Shown here in pieces: positions 30,098-41,916 of a stretch of 64,000 nt of DNA. The number at the start of each line of letters is the position of its first letter. Within the stretch, counting starts at the first letter, position 1. This DNA comes from Allolobophora icterica. Taxonomy: Eukaryota > Annelida > Clitellata > Crassiclitellata > Lumbricidae. Under the pieces are notes generated by a model, which worked only from the letters and a program-made list of their open reading frames with translations, was not told the origin of the DNA and ran no database searches. The stretch spans positions 21,810,566-21,874,565 of the forward strand of contig OY744604.1 in NCBI GenBank assembly GCA_963556255.1. The letters run 5' to 3'. The position numbers and the translations under genes were made by a program.

Positions 30098-31060
30098 TCA
30101 GCAGAGAGACATGTCCATGACAGAAGATTTGACAGTGGACAGGGCACACATTCTTATGACATGCCTTGTACACAGCCGTGGCTTTTTTGTCTGTCTGGTA
30201 CAAACTTGGCAGCGACCTTGTTTCTTTGGAGGTTCCAGAGTGTCGTCTAACAGTAATCCTCTGATCATTCCATGCTGAGTTGCATCGCTGTTCCTGTAGC
30301 TCTCGGCAAAGATCTTTTTCCCAGCTTCTTGATTACGCTGACTCACTGGTGCTTTGTCCACATTCAATTTCTCATGAAGGACGTAAGCTTGAAGTGCCGG
30401 AATATCCAGCAGGTTGCAGAACGGCACTGCCTGCCGAAGGCTGGTTGAGAACTTCGTGCTGAATCATCTGGTCAGCCTAATCAACTACTTTGGTCTTGTT
30501 GTAGAAGTTGATAACCTCTGGAAGCTTCCTTGGTGTTTTGATAAAAGTTCCATTGGAGATGTGCATAGTCAACAAGACGATGACCAGTTGTAAGAAAGCA
30601 ATGACAAGTCGCCGGTCTCATTGAACCCGACAAAGGATGAGTACAATCTCGCGTCATCAGGAAGAAACAAATTGTTTAGGCAAATCTAATCGATTAGTAC
30701 GAATAGTACCAACCAAAGTAGATTTCTTTATCTTCAGAACATCTGTAGCTAGGGCCAGCGAGGTGCAACAGTTATCAGTAGTAAATGTTGCGACCTCCAC
30801 ATTCAAGAAGGCATATAAGTGACGTTCAATGTTTCCTCCCAGATCTTTGGTTGAAGCTGCATCAGGGCTCTCTTTGCTGCAATAGGGCCTATATGCTGGC
30901 ATTGTACACGTACTTCGTTTCAGCATCGCAGCAGATCCATAACTTTATGCCGTATTTTGCCGGCTTTGACGAATTTTTTACGGATTTTGCACCGACCTCG
31001 ATATGGAGCAAGCCTTTCGCCAATTGTCAGGAATGGCCCTGGATCATAGGCGTAATTTGT
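30098..31060 (-). pseudogene. Decayed piggyBac transposase
   Basis: Minus-strand pieces in different frames show piggyBac (DDE_Tnp_1_7) features: a segment with PFLTIGERLAPYRGRC (about 31000), one with FTTDNCCTSLALA containing a catalytic Asp (about 30770), GTIRTNRLDLP (about 30690), and CNLLDIPALQAYVL (about 30410) followed by a C-terminal cysteine-rich finger (RCQVCTRQTKKPRLC). The N-terminal third is missing beyond the MITE at 31047. Frame breaks make it non-functional. Confidence 0.85.
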
Positions 31061-31240
31061 GGGGGTACGAGGGGTACGAGGGGTACACTGTTTGGACTGG
31101 GGGTACGGTACACCCCACTTTTTGAACATCAGTCAATATCTTATTATTGTACCTTCCCAGAGATTGCAGTCTCGGCCTTGCTTCGTATATGCAAAAAACT
31201 GGTACCCCTCACTTTTTAGACCAAAGTTGCGCCTCTGCCC
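31047..31240. mobile_element. MITE inserted in the transposase
   Basis: Starts AGGCGTAATTTGTGGGGGTACG and ends ...GACCAAAGTTGCGCCT, imperfect inverted ends. A second full copy lies at 57405-57600 and a solo end at 25625-25668. The interior has tandem GGGGTACGAG and the palindromic run GGTACGGTACACCCC. Confidence 0.7.
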
Positions 31241-31964
31241 TTGAATCATTGCACCTTGAGCGTTGTGTAAAGAGTAACAATAAATAAGGAAGTAAAATTG
31301 TGGGCAATGTGCAACTTTAGACTGTCAAATGAGAAAGAAACATCAATAATCAGTACTGGGGTCAAAAATGACCCCATGACCTTAAGTGTATAAATGTCGT
31401 GTAATTTTTTGTCAATCTAAAATTCGCATGCAAACTCAACTGGAATACGTAGAGGCAACCAATGCAATAATTCTCGTGAAAATTCACGGCAGCCATTTCA
31501 GTTTTTGATATCGAACCATAGTTTGAAAATGCGCTCTGGGGTCATTTTTGACCCCACGCCCGACGAAGGGTTAAAGAGAAAATAAAATTACGAAAATGAG
31601 TCTAAGTGTTTTCATTATTGTATATGCTGGCTACTATTTATTCAAAATAATATACCTTTGTAACAGGTTGTTATGACAGAAATTTCCGTAAAAGCTTAAT
31701 TTATTGCATTGTACACCGTGTCGGGCATAGGATGGTAGTGATATTTTATATACATTTTGTAATTTTTTCTAAATTTCGAAAATCTAACAACTACAACAAT
31801 ATAGAAATGTTAATCTGTTCCTTCCATGAAAGATAGGCCAAACAATTTGAAGACATTATCGAAAAAACTCAAAAAACCAGCATGGGACATCAATTCTGCA
31901 CTTTTCGGATAATGACCCATATATATATACATAGCATTAGATATATACTAACTCCCAGCCTAAA

Positions 31965-33345
31965 GAGTGGATCATTGAAAAGATCGTCGCCAGCCAACTC
32001 GTAGCATTTCTAGACGAGAATAACCTTCTACCATCCTGCCAGTCTGGATTTCGGAAACACCACTTCACCGAGACACTTCTCCTTCGGTTATTGTCTGATG
32101 TCTACAGGGCTGTCGACAAGTCACAGCTCACTCTCCTGGCCCTATTTGACGTCAGTGCAGCGTTTGATACTGTGGACCATGACATCCTGATAAAGCGCTT
32201 GCATGTCTCATTTGGGCTTTCTGGTAACCTATTAGAGTGGGTTAGATCTTTCCTCCAAGGGCGAACCTTCACAGTGGCTCATGGCGATACTAGGTCTAGG
32301 TGGGTTCCCGCCCCGTTTGGTCTCCCTCAGGGCTCCGTCCTTGGACCCATCCTGTATATCATCTATACTTCCGGTCTTGCCTCACTTCTAGCTGAACACG
32401 GGGTCCAGGGTCAACTCTATGCTGACGACATCCAGGCATACCTGCACTGTAAACCATCTGATGCGCCCCTGGCACTGCAGTCCATGGCTGAGCTCTTAGG
32501 GGCCTTAGAGGCCTGGATGGCTTCCAACCGCCTTAAACTGAATTCCTCTAAAACTAAATTCATCTGGTTGGGTGCATGGCAGCGATTGGCTGGGCTTGAC
32601 CTGGCCTCGCTCGCTGCTGAATTCCCCTCATTCTCCTTCTCCCCTACTGTGCGCGACCTTGGCGTCATACTCGATCAGGAGCTTACTTTCCTGCCGCAGC
32701 TTCGTCGCTTAACCCGCGACTGCTTTTATCAACTGCGCCAGCTCCGTACCATTGCTCGTGCTCTATCTCCATCTGTAATTTCCACCCTGGTCCATGCCTT
32801 CATCACAGCCCGGGTAGACTATTGCTCCTCTCTCTATATTGGCCTGCCTGCGGTGCGCTTGGCCTGCCTTGAGCGCGTCATGCGTGCTGCTGCCCGACTC
32901 ATTGGTCGGCTGTCCAAGTTTGACCACGTGTCTGACTTCATGCTTTGTGACCTACATTGGTTACCTGTTGCTCTGCGCATCCAGTATCGGATTGCCTCCT
33001 TGGTCTGGCGCTGCCAGTTGGGTCTTGCTCGACCTATCTTAGGTCCCTCTGCCAACCTGTCAGCGAGACCCGCGGCCGACTACTTCGGTCGGCAGGGAGG
33101 GGGGAACTCGCGGTCCCATTTGCTCGTACTGCAACTATGCAAAATCGAGCCTTTCTGGTGGTTGGTCCAGCGGTATGGAATGCCTTACCACTGGCGCTGC
33201 GTCTCCTTCCTAAAACCCAATCTGAGTATTTCTATACTGCCTTAAAAACTGCTTTGTTCGTTCGTGCTGGAGTCGGGAGCGCCTCTGAGTAGCCCCCTTG
33301 AAGGGGCGCTATATAAATGCTCAAATGAATGAATGAATGAATGAA
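31965..33345 (+). mobile_element. 5'-truncated LINE (L2/CR1 type)
   Basis: The coding part (31970-33290) is followed by a short hairpin tail, GAGCGCCTCTGAGTAGCCCC...GGGGCGCTATATAAATG, and a (GAAT)n 3' repeat, as in L2-like elements that end in microsatellites. Confidence 0.88.
31970..33292 (+). pseudogene. LINE reverse transcriptase, frameshifted
   Basis: The frame enters at VIEKIVASQL and contains the RT blocks QSGFRKHH, LFDVSAAFDTVDH, LPQGSVLGP and LYADDIQAY (catalytic Asp pair at about 32424). It continues into the conserved post-RT region to about 33040. There the frame shifts and resumes as ATMQNRAFLVVGPAVWNAL in another frame. The endonuclease and upstream RT part are missing. It was one RNA-templated copy and cannot move itself. 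Confidence 0.88.
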
Positions 33346-33975
33346 TATACATGCATGTAAATAAATATATGTATATAGAATAGAATAGATATAGCACACG
33401 TCCAGTTGGTTAGTAAGTATAGGCTACAGCATTATAACTATGAAAGTTTTCCTCATGGTGTGGTCAGTTTGCGGTAAAGCCCTGTCATGTCATGGGATCT
33501 AGGCCTTAAACCCTCGGCTTAACAGGTGGAAGCAGCCTGTGCAGGACATGACCTGAATTGCCAAGGACTGCCGAAAACAAGATAACACCAGAAATGCGGC
33601 AGAGTTGTTCGATTGTTGGATTATTACAAGGGAAGTATCGCTGGCGGGTCAGCCTATCCATCAGGGACTGGAGCCTTCTTTTGTTTTCGCTGACCAGCGT
33701 ATTCCTACCATGCCGTTGCAGCGTATAGCATTCTGGCCACCGTGGTCACGCACACCACGTCGTGTAGTCTGGGGTCAGATAGAGCATGATCAGTTAGTAT
33801 GCGCAGGGCATAGTACATATATTGCCTTGCACGACAACATAATTATTTGGTTAATGTGCTGATCGACTCTAAGGGTTCCGAGAGCGTAACTTTGTTATGG
33901 CGCAGGATTTTTGTTTTGTGAATCACGGCCCAAGGGGAATTTTGGCTTAACTGAAGCTGCCGATAATTTACACAT
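33346..33975. other. No supported gene
   Basis: Includes a short AGAATAGAATAGAT run. No known family recognised. Confidence 0.4.
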
Positions 33976-34079
33976 ACGTATTTAGTTGCGTCTAACGCTG
34001 TATGAATCTTTACATATTATGATTGTATGTCTATCGTTACTAATAAAATAAATTCTTAATTTTTTTGGCTTAATTGCAG

Positions 34080-34891
34080 TTTACATAAATTTTATGAAGA
34101 CCTTTCAACATACGCTTTGTGTCGTTTCTTGTTTAAAACGACTCCAAGGCCACATTTACGCTGTTTGTTTACACGACCACCACCGGTCTTCGATCAAGTC
34201 GATCCGTGTCTACGAGGACACGCCTCCGTTTGATCTTCTTATGCTGATGCCAATTGAAGAAGTTAATCCATCTTTTCAATGTTCATCTGATGTTGCATTA
34301 AAATGTCTATATATTTGGGACTCGGTTTTATCGTGCATCTGGAAGATTACGATAGAAGATCATCGAGTAACGAAATGGCTGTGTACTCTACTAGAGGTCA
34401 CCGGTTTGACAGTTTCCACAGATGGTCAAGTGCTAGTGCTTCGACATGATGACGCATCAAGAGAACTAACTTTCTATGGATCGAACGGTGTTTTTGTCCG
34501 TCGTGCTGTGCTGTCGAATAACTTCGACATTTTATCCAGGGGTCATCGACGTAATAATATTACATTTGACATTTTCAGTGTAAATGATACATTAATGGCT
34601 GTACTTTTCCTCGAATATGACATTGTATTGACAGACAATTTTGACATGGGCATCGCATTAGGTTTTAGTCTAGCATCTATTAATACACCTACTGGTAAAG
34701 CAGAGATTATCAGTCAAGTAATCCACAACCAAAACTTCGAGAAAATTGACTCGTATTGGAGCTGGCAAGTGAATGATTCATCATTAGATTTTAATATTGA
34801 TTTTATTTATGGTATTAACGGCCTTTATCTAATTGTAGTGGAACAAATTGTTCTATTGGTTTCTTGGGAAAACACTGTTCTATGGTGGTAA
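34080..34891 (+). CDS. Propeller gene B, exon 2
   Basis: Follows GGCTTAATTGCAG and reads open for 269 residues to a stop at 34889-34891. It shares the intron end, exon start, splice phase and most of the protein pattern (IKSIRVYEDTPPFDLLML, CIWKITIEDHRVTKWL, GSNGVFVRR) with 20588-21405. No exon 1 with a signal peptide is recognisable between the upstream-block copy at 23161 and this exon; the P-like transposon may have removed it. It is therefore either a gene missing its start or one using an exon I did not see. Secretion is expected only by analogy. Confidence 0.6.
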
Positions 34892-34979
34892 TGTATTCAT
34901 CCTCTGGAATATCCTTGTTGAACAACAAAATGATTGTTTTTACTATATGTTTAAAAATTAAAACTTGGCAAATTATTTA

Positions 34980-35380
34980 CACCTGGTAGTACTTCGACAT
35001 GGTGAAATGTCGTATGAACTGGAGATCTATGGATCAAACGGCGCTTTTGTCCGTAGAATTGTGCTGTCGTGTGTAACATCGGTATTCCAGTGTGAAATGA
35101 TACATTTACAATTGTCATTAGATTCAACAAGTTAAGCTATCATTTAAGAGATGCAGCCATAGGTTTTAATATAGTTTCTGGTAATGCATCTACTATACTA
35201 ACTGATAATTTAATCAGTCAAGGCAACCTCACAGAAAAATTATGACCAAGGAGACGCGTATTGGAGTTGCAAAGTGAATGGTTCATCCTTCGAGTTTTAT
35301 ATTGATTTTCAAATTAGTAATTGCGACCTGTATCTACTCGTGAAAGCACAAGTTATTCCAGGGTATTTCTGTTGGTAAAT
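34980..35380 (+). pseudogene. Truncated extra copy of propeller exon 2
   Basis: Nucleotides CTGGAGATCTATGGATCAAA and CGCTTTTGTCCGTAGAATT are shared with 20978-21030. The copy begins in mid-exon and has stops and frame changes. It resembles gene A more than the adjacent gene B, so it was not made by simple duplication of its neighbour. Confidence 0.75.
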
Positions 35381-35564
35381 CGAACCAACTATTATAAGGC
35401 TTTTAGATATACATTTAAATCTTTAGAATACCTTTTACGAAGAACAAAAGTTGTTGTTCGTAAATTCTTTAAATGTTAGAGTTGAAATTTCTTGTATTTC
35501 TCTTTCACAGAATGGCATTTTCTTTTTTTAAATAATGTTATGTTTTAAGCTTAGTGACTTCGTT

Positions 35565-35680
35565 TGAAATATAATTTAGCGACATAACTCCGTTGATGTA
35601 CGACAAGGAAAGAATGAAATAAAATTTAATGGTTCGAGAACTCCTCTCAGAGAAACATGGGCTGAGACATTCTGTCACAA
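35565..35680 (+). other. Propeller-family 3' UTR copy
   Basis: TTTAGCGACATAACT...GTTGATGTACGACAAGGAAAGAATGAAATAAA matches the 3' UTR of gene A at 21577-21625, including the AATAAA position. Confidence 0.6.
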
Positions 35681-36222
35681 AATTTGGCATCATGGCTGGT
35701 GACACAAATAACGGGAACTGAAGTCGATATTTTAAATAATAATAAGACAACAGCCTGCTGCGGTTGTGTGATCATTGCATCGATATTTAATTGATAGTAC
35801 CCTGTTATTTGTCGTGACAATGTCGTCATAATGCGTCTAGTTAGTACTCCCTCAATATGAAAACCACACATTTGAAAACTGTCTTGATCCAGCTGCGCAT
35901 TTTTTATACGTGAACAAAACTCAACATTGTCTTGTCATCCTTTGCTATATCTGATTCAAAATGAGCTCGTTGGTCTTTCTTGACCTGTATTCACTATTCA
36001 CCTTTTGGAAGTGCATCCTATTTGTCTCCCTTGACAGTTACTGTAGGCTTACCCTGCCTGCACTTCCATGTGCATTAGATGGGACACGTGTGGGCTCTAT
36101 CGGAGACAATAAGGGAATATGGGTCCTGTTTGGCCTCCACTTGGGTATGCTGGCAGGGCAAATACAGTATACACGCCGTATAATTCGCGATTGTAAGTAC
36201 AATTTAATAATTAACCCAAAAT

Positions 36223-37487
36223 CAGTGTTATTCTCCTTACAGATTTTGTTTTAGTTATAGTTACAGTTATAGTTAGTGGTTTTTCATTTTAGTTAGTTAC
36301 AGTTATAGTTAGTATTATTTTTTAGTTATAGTTACAGTTATAGTTAATGGTTTTTCATTTTAGTTATAGTTACAGTTATAGCTAGTATTCTTTCTTAGCT
36401 ATAGTTATAGTTATATTTACTCGACTTTTATTTTAGTTAATTTTAGTTAGTAAATAGCTACAACTGGCCCCAATGGCGCTCCACCTGGTCCCTTTAGGGT
36501 CATCGATTAATTATGTCAACAAATTTTAGGCAGTTTTTGATCTCCTTTTGTCAACAACATTACTGTCAAACATTCAAGGACCCCCTAACAAAATTATGTC
36601 AAAGTAAATTACCACCCAGAAAATTTCTATGAGTCAAACAAATGCAAAAAAACTGAAATTGAAGAAAAGAAATGTTGTTATTCAGATTTTAATTTGATAC
36701 TTAATGGCTACATGTGATATCACCCTACTGTATGTCACAGATAGTTAATGAATTTTTGCCATTCAAAAATCCAATCTCGTTTTCTTTTAAATGTGTATTC
36801 AAATAATTTTTATTATGAACATTTCTAATTTGAGCATGAACATGATAACTTTTTATTTAAAACCAAAACAAGTTTCTCACTCTTAAATATTAAAAATTGA
36901 AAGAAGAAATTATCTTTCCATCAAAAAGAAACTTGAAATATTAGATTTTTGAAAAGAACTCAGGATATTCGCAAAGAGAATATGCAGCACATTTTCTCAT
37001 ATTATCTGGGAACAGTAAACAAGATAATTTAAAACAAAGAAAAGATTTTAAGAGACATTTTGACTACAAGATTAATATAACTACTAATTTTGCGAATTTG
37101 CGCTAGGCCTAGTCAACTTGGGTTGCATTCGCAATAGAAACGTTTACAAAATAATAACATTTAATAAAATGAGCGCATCGATATCTGTATTTCGACGATA
37201 AATATTGATGAATGAGCCACTAAGCCTACTAGGCTACTGCGTTAATTAACAAATCCAAAATCCGCGCGAACATAGACTGTTGTAGAGCATTTTCACGTTC
37301 TCATGTTAATCGATATTGCACTTTTTACTTCATTAACGAAAATAGCATTGAATTTTCGTTAGTTTTATTTTCGTTATAGTTATAGTTAATGATACTTTTA
37401 GCTACAGTTATAGTTATCGTTAACGAAATCATTTTTGTTCGTAAACTAATATTTTCGTTATCGTTAACGTTAACGAGAATCACACTG
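36223..37487. mobile_element. hAT-like transposon, CAGTG family
   Basis: Begins CAGTGTTATTCTCCTTA and ends TAACGAGAATCACACTG. The flanking 8-mers are CCCAAAAT (36215-36222) and CACAAAAT (37488-37495), one mismatch. Both subterminal zones are built of TTATAGTTACAG-like repeats. No transposase. Confidence 0.8.
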
Positions 37488-37659
37488 CACAAAATTGAGT
37501 ATATAATGCAAAGGCATGCACATTTTCGCATATCGCTGAAATTGCTACTACCACTGAAACCAGAACAGCCTGAACGGGGCCAGCATCGTGTTTCCACATG
37601 GTACAACTGGCGTAATGCAGGATCGATTTGGGTCAACTGCACGTCGCTTTCTCATTAAA

Positions 37660-37881
37660 ATAGGGTATCGTATACGCCCTGCACGCAGCCTAGCCTATGA
37701 AATAGACGTATCTAATGCCACCAGTCATGAGACAATAGTCTGCAGCAATGAATGTCTTTGTTGTGAATGAATGGAAATATTTGAGTGCATGATCCTCTTC
37801 ATCAGAATGTAACAACAGTTGGAGATAGATAGCATACGATCTACGAACTATTTTCTATACCTGAAAAACTTTTGAAACAAA
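37660..37881 (+). promoter_or_regulatory. Upstream region of the third propeller signal exon
   Basis: CGCCCTGCACGCAGCCTAGCCTATGAAATAGACGTATC corresponds to 9281-9330. It lies the same distance from the start codon as in gene A. Confidence 0.45.
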
Positions 37882-38029
37882 ATGTTTATTCCTTTTCGGT
37901 TGATCGTATTTTTTCTAACGTGCGTCGCAATAGCGTCGAAAATAGACAATCCGCGGAATAGCTCACGCAAGTCTAACGAAAATGTTGTCTGTGGAGAAAC
38001 ATTAACAACGCACAGCAGATGCGACAGGT
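37882..38029 (+). CDS. Propeller-family exon 1 (signal peptide), third locus
   Basis: Encodes MFIPFRLIVFFLTCVAIAS, then a polar segment with two cysteines, ending at GCGACAG|GTAGGAATCC like exon 1 of gene A. The frame leaves two bases before the donor (phase 2), whereas the known exon-2 copies need phase 1. An indel may have broken this copy, or its partner exon beyond the window may differ. No exon 2 follows within the window. Confidence 0.5.
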
Positions 38030-38082
38030 AGGAATCCATATCTATCTTCAGTTCGTCGTCATTTATCCTATGGGCGTCGATT

Positions 38083-38275
38083 TCCCTCCCGTCCCTCCGC
38101 CACTTGATCGCCATGATCTTCCTGTCCCACGAGCCAGGAACACTATGGACAAAACTCGAGCCTTTGCTTGCACTGGTCCTGCTCACTTTCTATTCGCTGG
38201 GTCTTCCGCACTTATTAGCGAATACTGTGAGAGGCGCTTTATAAACGTTCAGATACAATACAATATAATTTAGCA
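38083..38275 (+). pseudogene. LINE 3' end
   Basis: Encodes the post-RT signature RARNTMDKTRAFACTGPAHF and ends GAGAGGCGCTTTATAAACG followed by (ATACA)n-type repeats. It inserted into the intron next to the signal exon. Confidence 0.75.
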
Positions 38276-38475
38276 TCGAAGATAGACAGCCGACTTAATG
38301 AGATACACACGTTTAACCAAAATGCGTGTCTGGAAAGCCGTCCACAACGCAGAGATGATAGGCCAACTCTGGGTAGGAATCCTTTATACAGTTTTTCTAT
38401 AGCAGCAGCCAAGAATGTAAGCAATGTGGCGAATCTGTTAACGCAGTCCTCACCTCTGCGACCCGGATTCAAATC
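38266..38475 (+). pseudogene. Partial exon 1 and intron copy of the propeller family
   Basis: AGCATCGAAGATAGACA..., a GGTAGGAATCC donor context and the following intron (...TAACGCAGTCCTCACCTC) match 9546-9705. The start codon and signal-peptide core are missing. Confidence 0.55.
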
Positions 38476-39182
38476 CCTGACACGTAACGGGATATAGGCT
38501 ATACAGTTCATCCTTCGGCCTTAAAAGATCAACAGACCTTTTAGCCTTTGATAACTGGGTTAAAATCCCTTTTTTTATTTCTAAAATTTGCATGGATCGC
38601 ATCGTCGATCTGTGCGTGGCCACCTAGACTATTTATTATCTTTTATGCTAATGCCTATTAAATCGGATATAATTCCAAAAAGAGTGAACAAAAGTCCAGC
38701 GGTTATCATGCTGGGCTCTATTTGCAAAAACTTAAATCTCTGGCAAACAGAAAAATTTTAGACTGTCCAGCACTCATAGCGAACTCAACTATAACATGAA
38801 TGCATTGATTTTAAACTTTCGGCGAGGCAACCACGTCGCGAAGCATTGGACAGGCAACCCACTCTCATATAATTTTATGATCCATATAAGAACAACTGCT
38901 AACACGCAGAACTTTGACAAGTGTGACAGTTATTTATAGGCCCATTATATTTCAGTGTAGTATAATATACTACTGAGGTGATTTAAGTAGGTTACTTTTT
39001 TAACGTATCCAGTAGAGATCCTTTCTCAGAGGGGATGTTTTGTTACGAAAAGTCCCCGACTGGAGAAATTTTTGCAGTCTGTAGGAGACGTTTGAAAAGA
39101 CTTTACATCACGGTGACAGCTCAAAGGCCTAAGAAAGGAAACCTTAAATTATATTATGAGATGAGATACTGAACCTCTACTC
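38476..39182. other. No supported feature
   Basis: Mixed AT-rich sequence with no repeats or frames I can name. Confidence 0.4.
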
Positions 39183-39190
39183 GTATGTAA

Positions 39191-41261
39191 TAGGGTGGGG
39201 CAAATACCGGTTGCCTCAACCAGACAACGATAAATAGAAGCTCCCTCATCTACTGGTTAATGAAATAATTAATTTTCATATTTTGTATCATGTCTAGGGG
39301 TCGCAACTTTGAAAAATGTGTGACGTCATATAGTTCATTAGAAATAAATAACAAATGCATTAATCTTATTACAGTAGGGTCATAGAAACTCATTAATGTC
39401 GACTATAATATATTACAAAATCACTTTAATACACAAATTACACACTACACAGTACACTACTATATTGTATTGTATTGTATTGTATTTGTATTGTATTTAA
39501 AAACTTATAAGTGCCTCTACCAAGTTCCCACCAATCAAGGGCGCTCCCAGTGCAAAGGTTCTCGGGAATAAAGGCAAGTTTAAAGACAACGAAAAGCTGT
39601 GGCAGGACCACCGGATAGTACTGCAGCCCGGGCCGAATGAGGAAGCTGATTCCACAATGAAGGGCCAATAGTAAAAAAGGAACGAGACTGGGCCATCACC
39701 GTTCTCACTGGGGGAACAAATGAGTCAAGTCGATCAGAGGAGCGAAGAGGGCGAAGGGAGCTAGCTGAAGTAGGAAGACGTAGTGGGTCACAGAGGTATT
39801 TAGGAGCAAGACCCAGGTAAGATCGGCAAATATGGATAACTACCTTTAGTTGGAACGAGACTGGACCATCACCTTTCTCACTGGGGAACAAATAAGTCAT
39901 ATATGTACCTTTAGTTGGATGCGGGCAGTAAGAGGAATCCGGTGAAGATGTTCAAACATGAATGTGGAAATATGGGAGAATCGTGGGAGACGGGTGATTT
40001 GTCTGGCAGCTGCTTTAAGAACAGATTGTAGAGGGGAGAGATGGACTTTGGGGAGGCCAACAAAGAGGGAGTTACAGTAATCAATGCGAGAGCAGATAAA
40101 GGCATAGACAATGGGAGTAAAGACTGGAGAGGAGACAGATCTTCGGATAGCCTTGAGACGTCGGAGATGGTAGTAGCACAAGCGGCTGAGATTAGAGATA
40201 TAGTCAGAAAAAGAAAGGGAGCTATCAAGAATTATACCCAGGTTGCGGTCAGATGCAGAGAATGTATAAAAAGGAAAGCTTTGAGATAAAAGAGGGTAGT
40301 CAACCTTGCCAGTTGTTGACGAGTGCCAAACTAAATCAATTGGGTCTCTGCTGGGTTTAAAGAAAACATGTTTAAGGACAGCCATGCTTGAAGATCATGA
40401 AAGAGAGCATCGATGCGAGCAGTAAGAAACAGCTGAGCATACGGAGACCCATGCACGTAGAGCTGGGCGTCATCAGCATAGAGGCGGCCAGTGGTTAAAT
40501 GCGTTACAAAGCTGGAGGTAATATCAGCTGATTAAAGCAGGTAAAGGAGTGGGCCAAGTACTGATCCCTGGGGACACCAAACTTGACAGTAACCCAGTGT
40601 GTTCTGGAGTCACCCCAGATTATCGTTTGTGTGCGATCTGTAAGATAGGACCGGAACCAAAGAAGAGATGAGCCCCTGAGACCACTTGAGAACTCGAGAC
40701 GTTGCAGGAGGATCTCATGGTCAACCATGTCAAAGGCAGCAGAGATGTCAAATAGAGCAAGCAATGAGATCTGGGATCTGTCAAACGCAGTGTAGCAACC
40801 AGAGAGGAGAGATAAGAGGACAGTTTAAGTAGAGTTTCTGCAGTCTGAGGCCGAGTTCACGGACATGACTCACGCCACGGTGTTATCATTCAAATGAAGA
40901 AATCAAGATTTGACTTGCCAACTACAGAAACTAAAGCTGATTTCCTGAACTAAGTTAAAACATTTACACTGCAGTACTGTGTCAGATGCTTTTTCATTTA
41001 TTTTATTACTCATTGTTGTTTGTAGCTTTAACTTTGGGTTCTTAATTTGAAAGTCATAACCATTAAACCGGCTGATGTAAGACCAGCTCTCATTTTACAA
41101 CATATTGCGTTTTCGGTCTGGTGTTTCAGACAAAGTTGCTAGAAAACGGTGATACATATCAAAAATCCATTTTTGGTGCAATATCAACTTTAACATGGAC
41201 CTTCGATTTAGGTTTGTCCGGGAACTGAACTCGAGTTTTTATTACTTTTTGCCCCACCCTA
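39191..41261. mobile_element. hAT-like transposon split by a LINE
   Basis: Ends are TAGGGTGGGGCAAA and inverted TTTGCCCCACCCTA, with an exact 8-bp duplication GTATGTAA (39183-39190, 41262-41269). Its own sequence is about 250 bp at the left and 400 bp at the right; the middle is a LINE in reverse orientation. A lone related right end lies at 57886-57896. Confidence 0.85.
39440..40850 (-). pseudogene. LINE copy (L2/CR1 type), reverse orientation, decayed
   Basis: On the minus strand: LALFDISAAFDMVDHEILL (about 40740), a broken GVP(R/QG)S block, DRNLGIILDSSLSFSDYI (about 40240) and FICSRIDYCNSLFVGLPKVH (about 40060). The tail is GGCACTTATAAG with (ATACA)n at 39440-39500. At least two frame breaks. 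Confidence 0.88.
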
Positions 41262-41589
41262 GTATGTAATCTTTAAGATATCACTTGTAGTTTTTCTATA
41301 TTATGAAGTATGCCTATTCGTTTAGCTCGAAATAAATTATTCTCAGTGAAAACGTTTCGGTATACTTTGATCACACAATTGTATCCTTACAAGTTCAACA
41401 AGGCTAATTCTCAGATAAAAATACATTTAGGTCAATTTTACGCACAAATTTAGGAGTTAGAAAGTACTGACTTCAATCGATTAGCATGTCATTAACTCGC
41501 TTGCGGTCCACAGTTATATTAACTTTCTCACTATACATCTTTTTATAGTAGTATCAGCATTAGGAGCAGCAGTAGTAGTAGTATTGTAT

Positions 41590-41683
41590 ATGGGCATTTA
41601 TAAAGCGCCTCTCGCGGTATAGACCATTAAGAGGCAGTGCCTGTAAGAACCCTGGTAAATATCAGGGCATAACTCATCATATC
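41590..41683 (-). repeat. SINE 3' half, minus orientation
   Basis: The minus strand reads GATGAGTTATGCCCTGATAT...ACAGGCACTGCC...GAGAGGCGCTTTATAAATGC. The first part is present inverted at 42345-42402. Confidence 0.65.

Positions 41684-41916
<233 letters not shown>

Larger units (their letters stand above)
29478..31574 (-). mobile_element. piggyBac-like transposon
   Basis: TTAA|CCCTTCGTCGGGCG at the left and CGCCCGACGAAGGG|TTAA at the right are exact inverted ends with the TTAA target duplication typical of piggyBac. A GTGGGGTCAATTTTGACCCC palindrome lies just inside each end. A decayed transposase lies on the minus strand, and a MITE has inserted into it. Confidence 0.9.
28435..31918. mobile_element. 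TIR transposon split by a piggyBac-like insertion
   Basis: GGGTCATTATCCGAAA at 28435 is inverted at 31903-31918 (TTTTCGGATAATGACCC). The left half carries several TCATTACCATCC-like motifs in both orientations (28624, 29001, 29065, 29247 and 29440), and one lies in the right part (31731). Without the nested piggyBac-like element it is about 1.4 kb and has no coding frame. I could not define a target duplication, so the superfamily is open. Confidence 0.7.
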
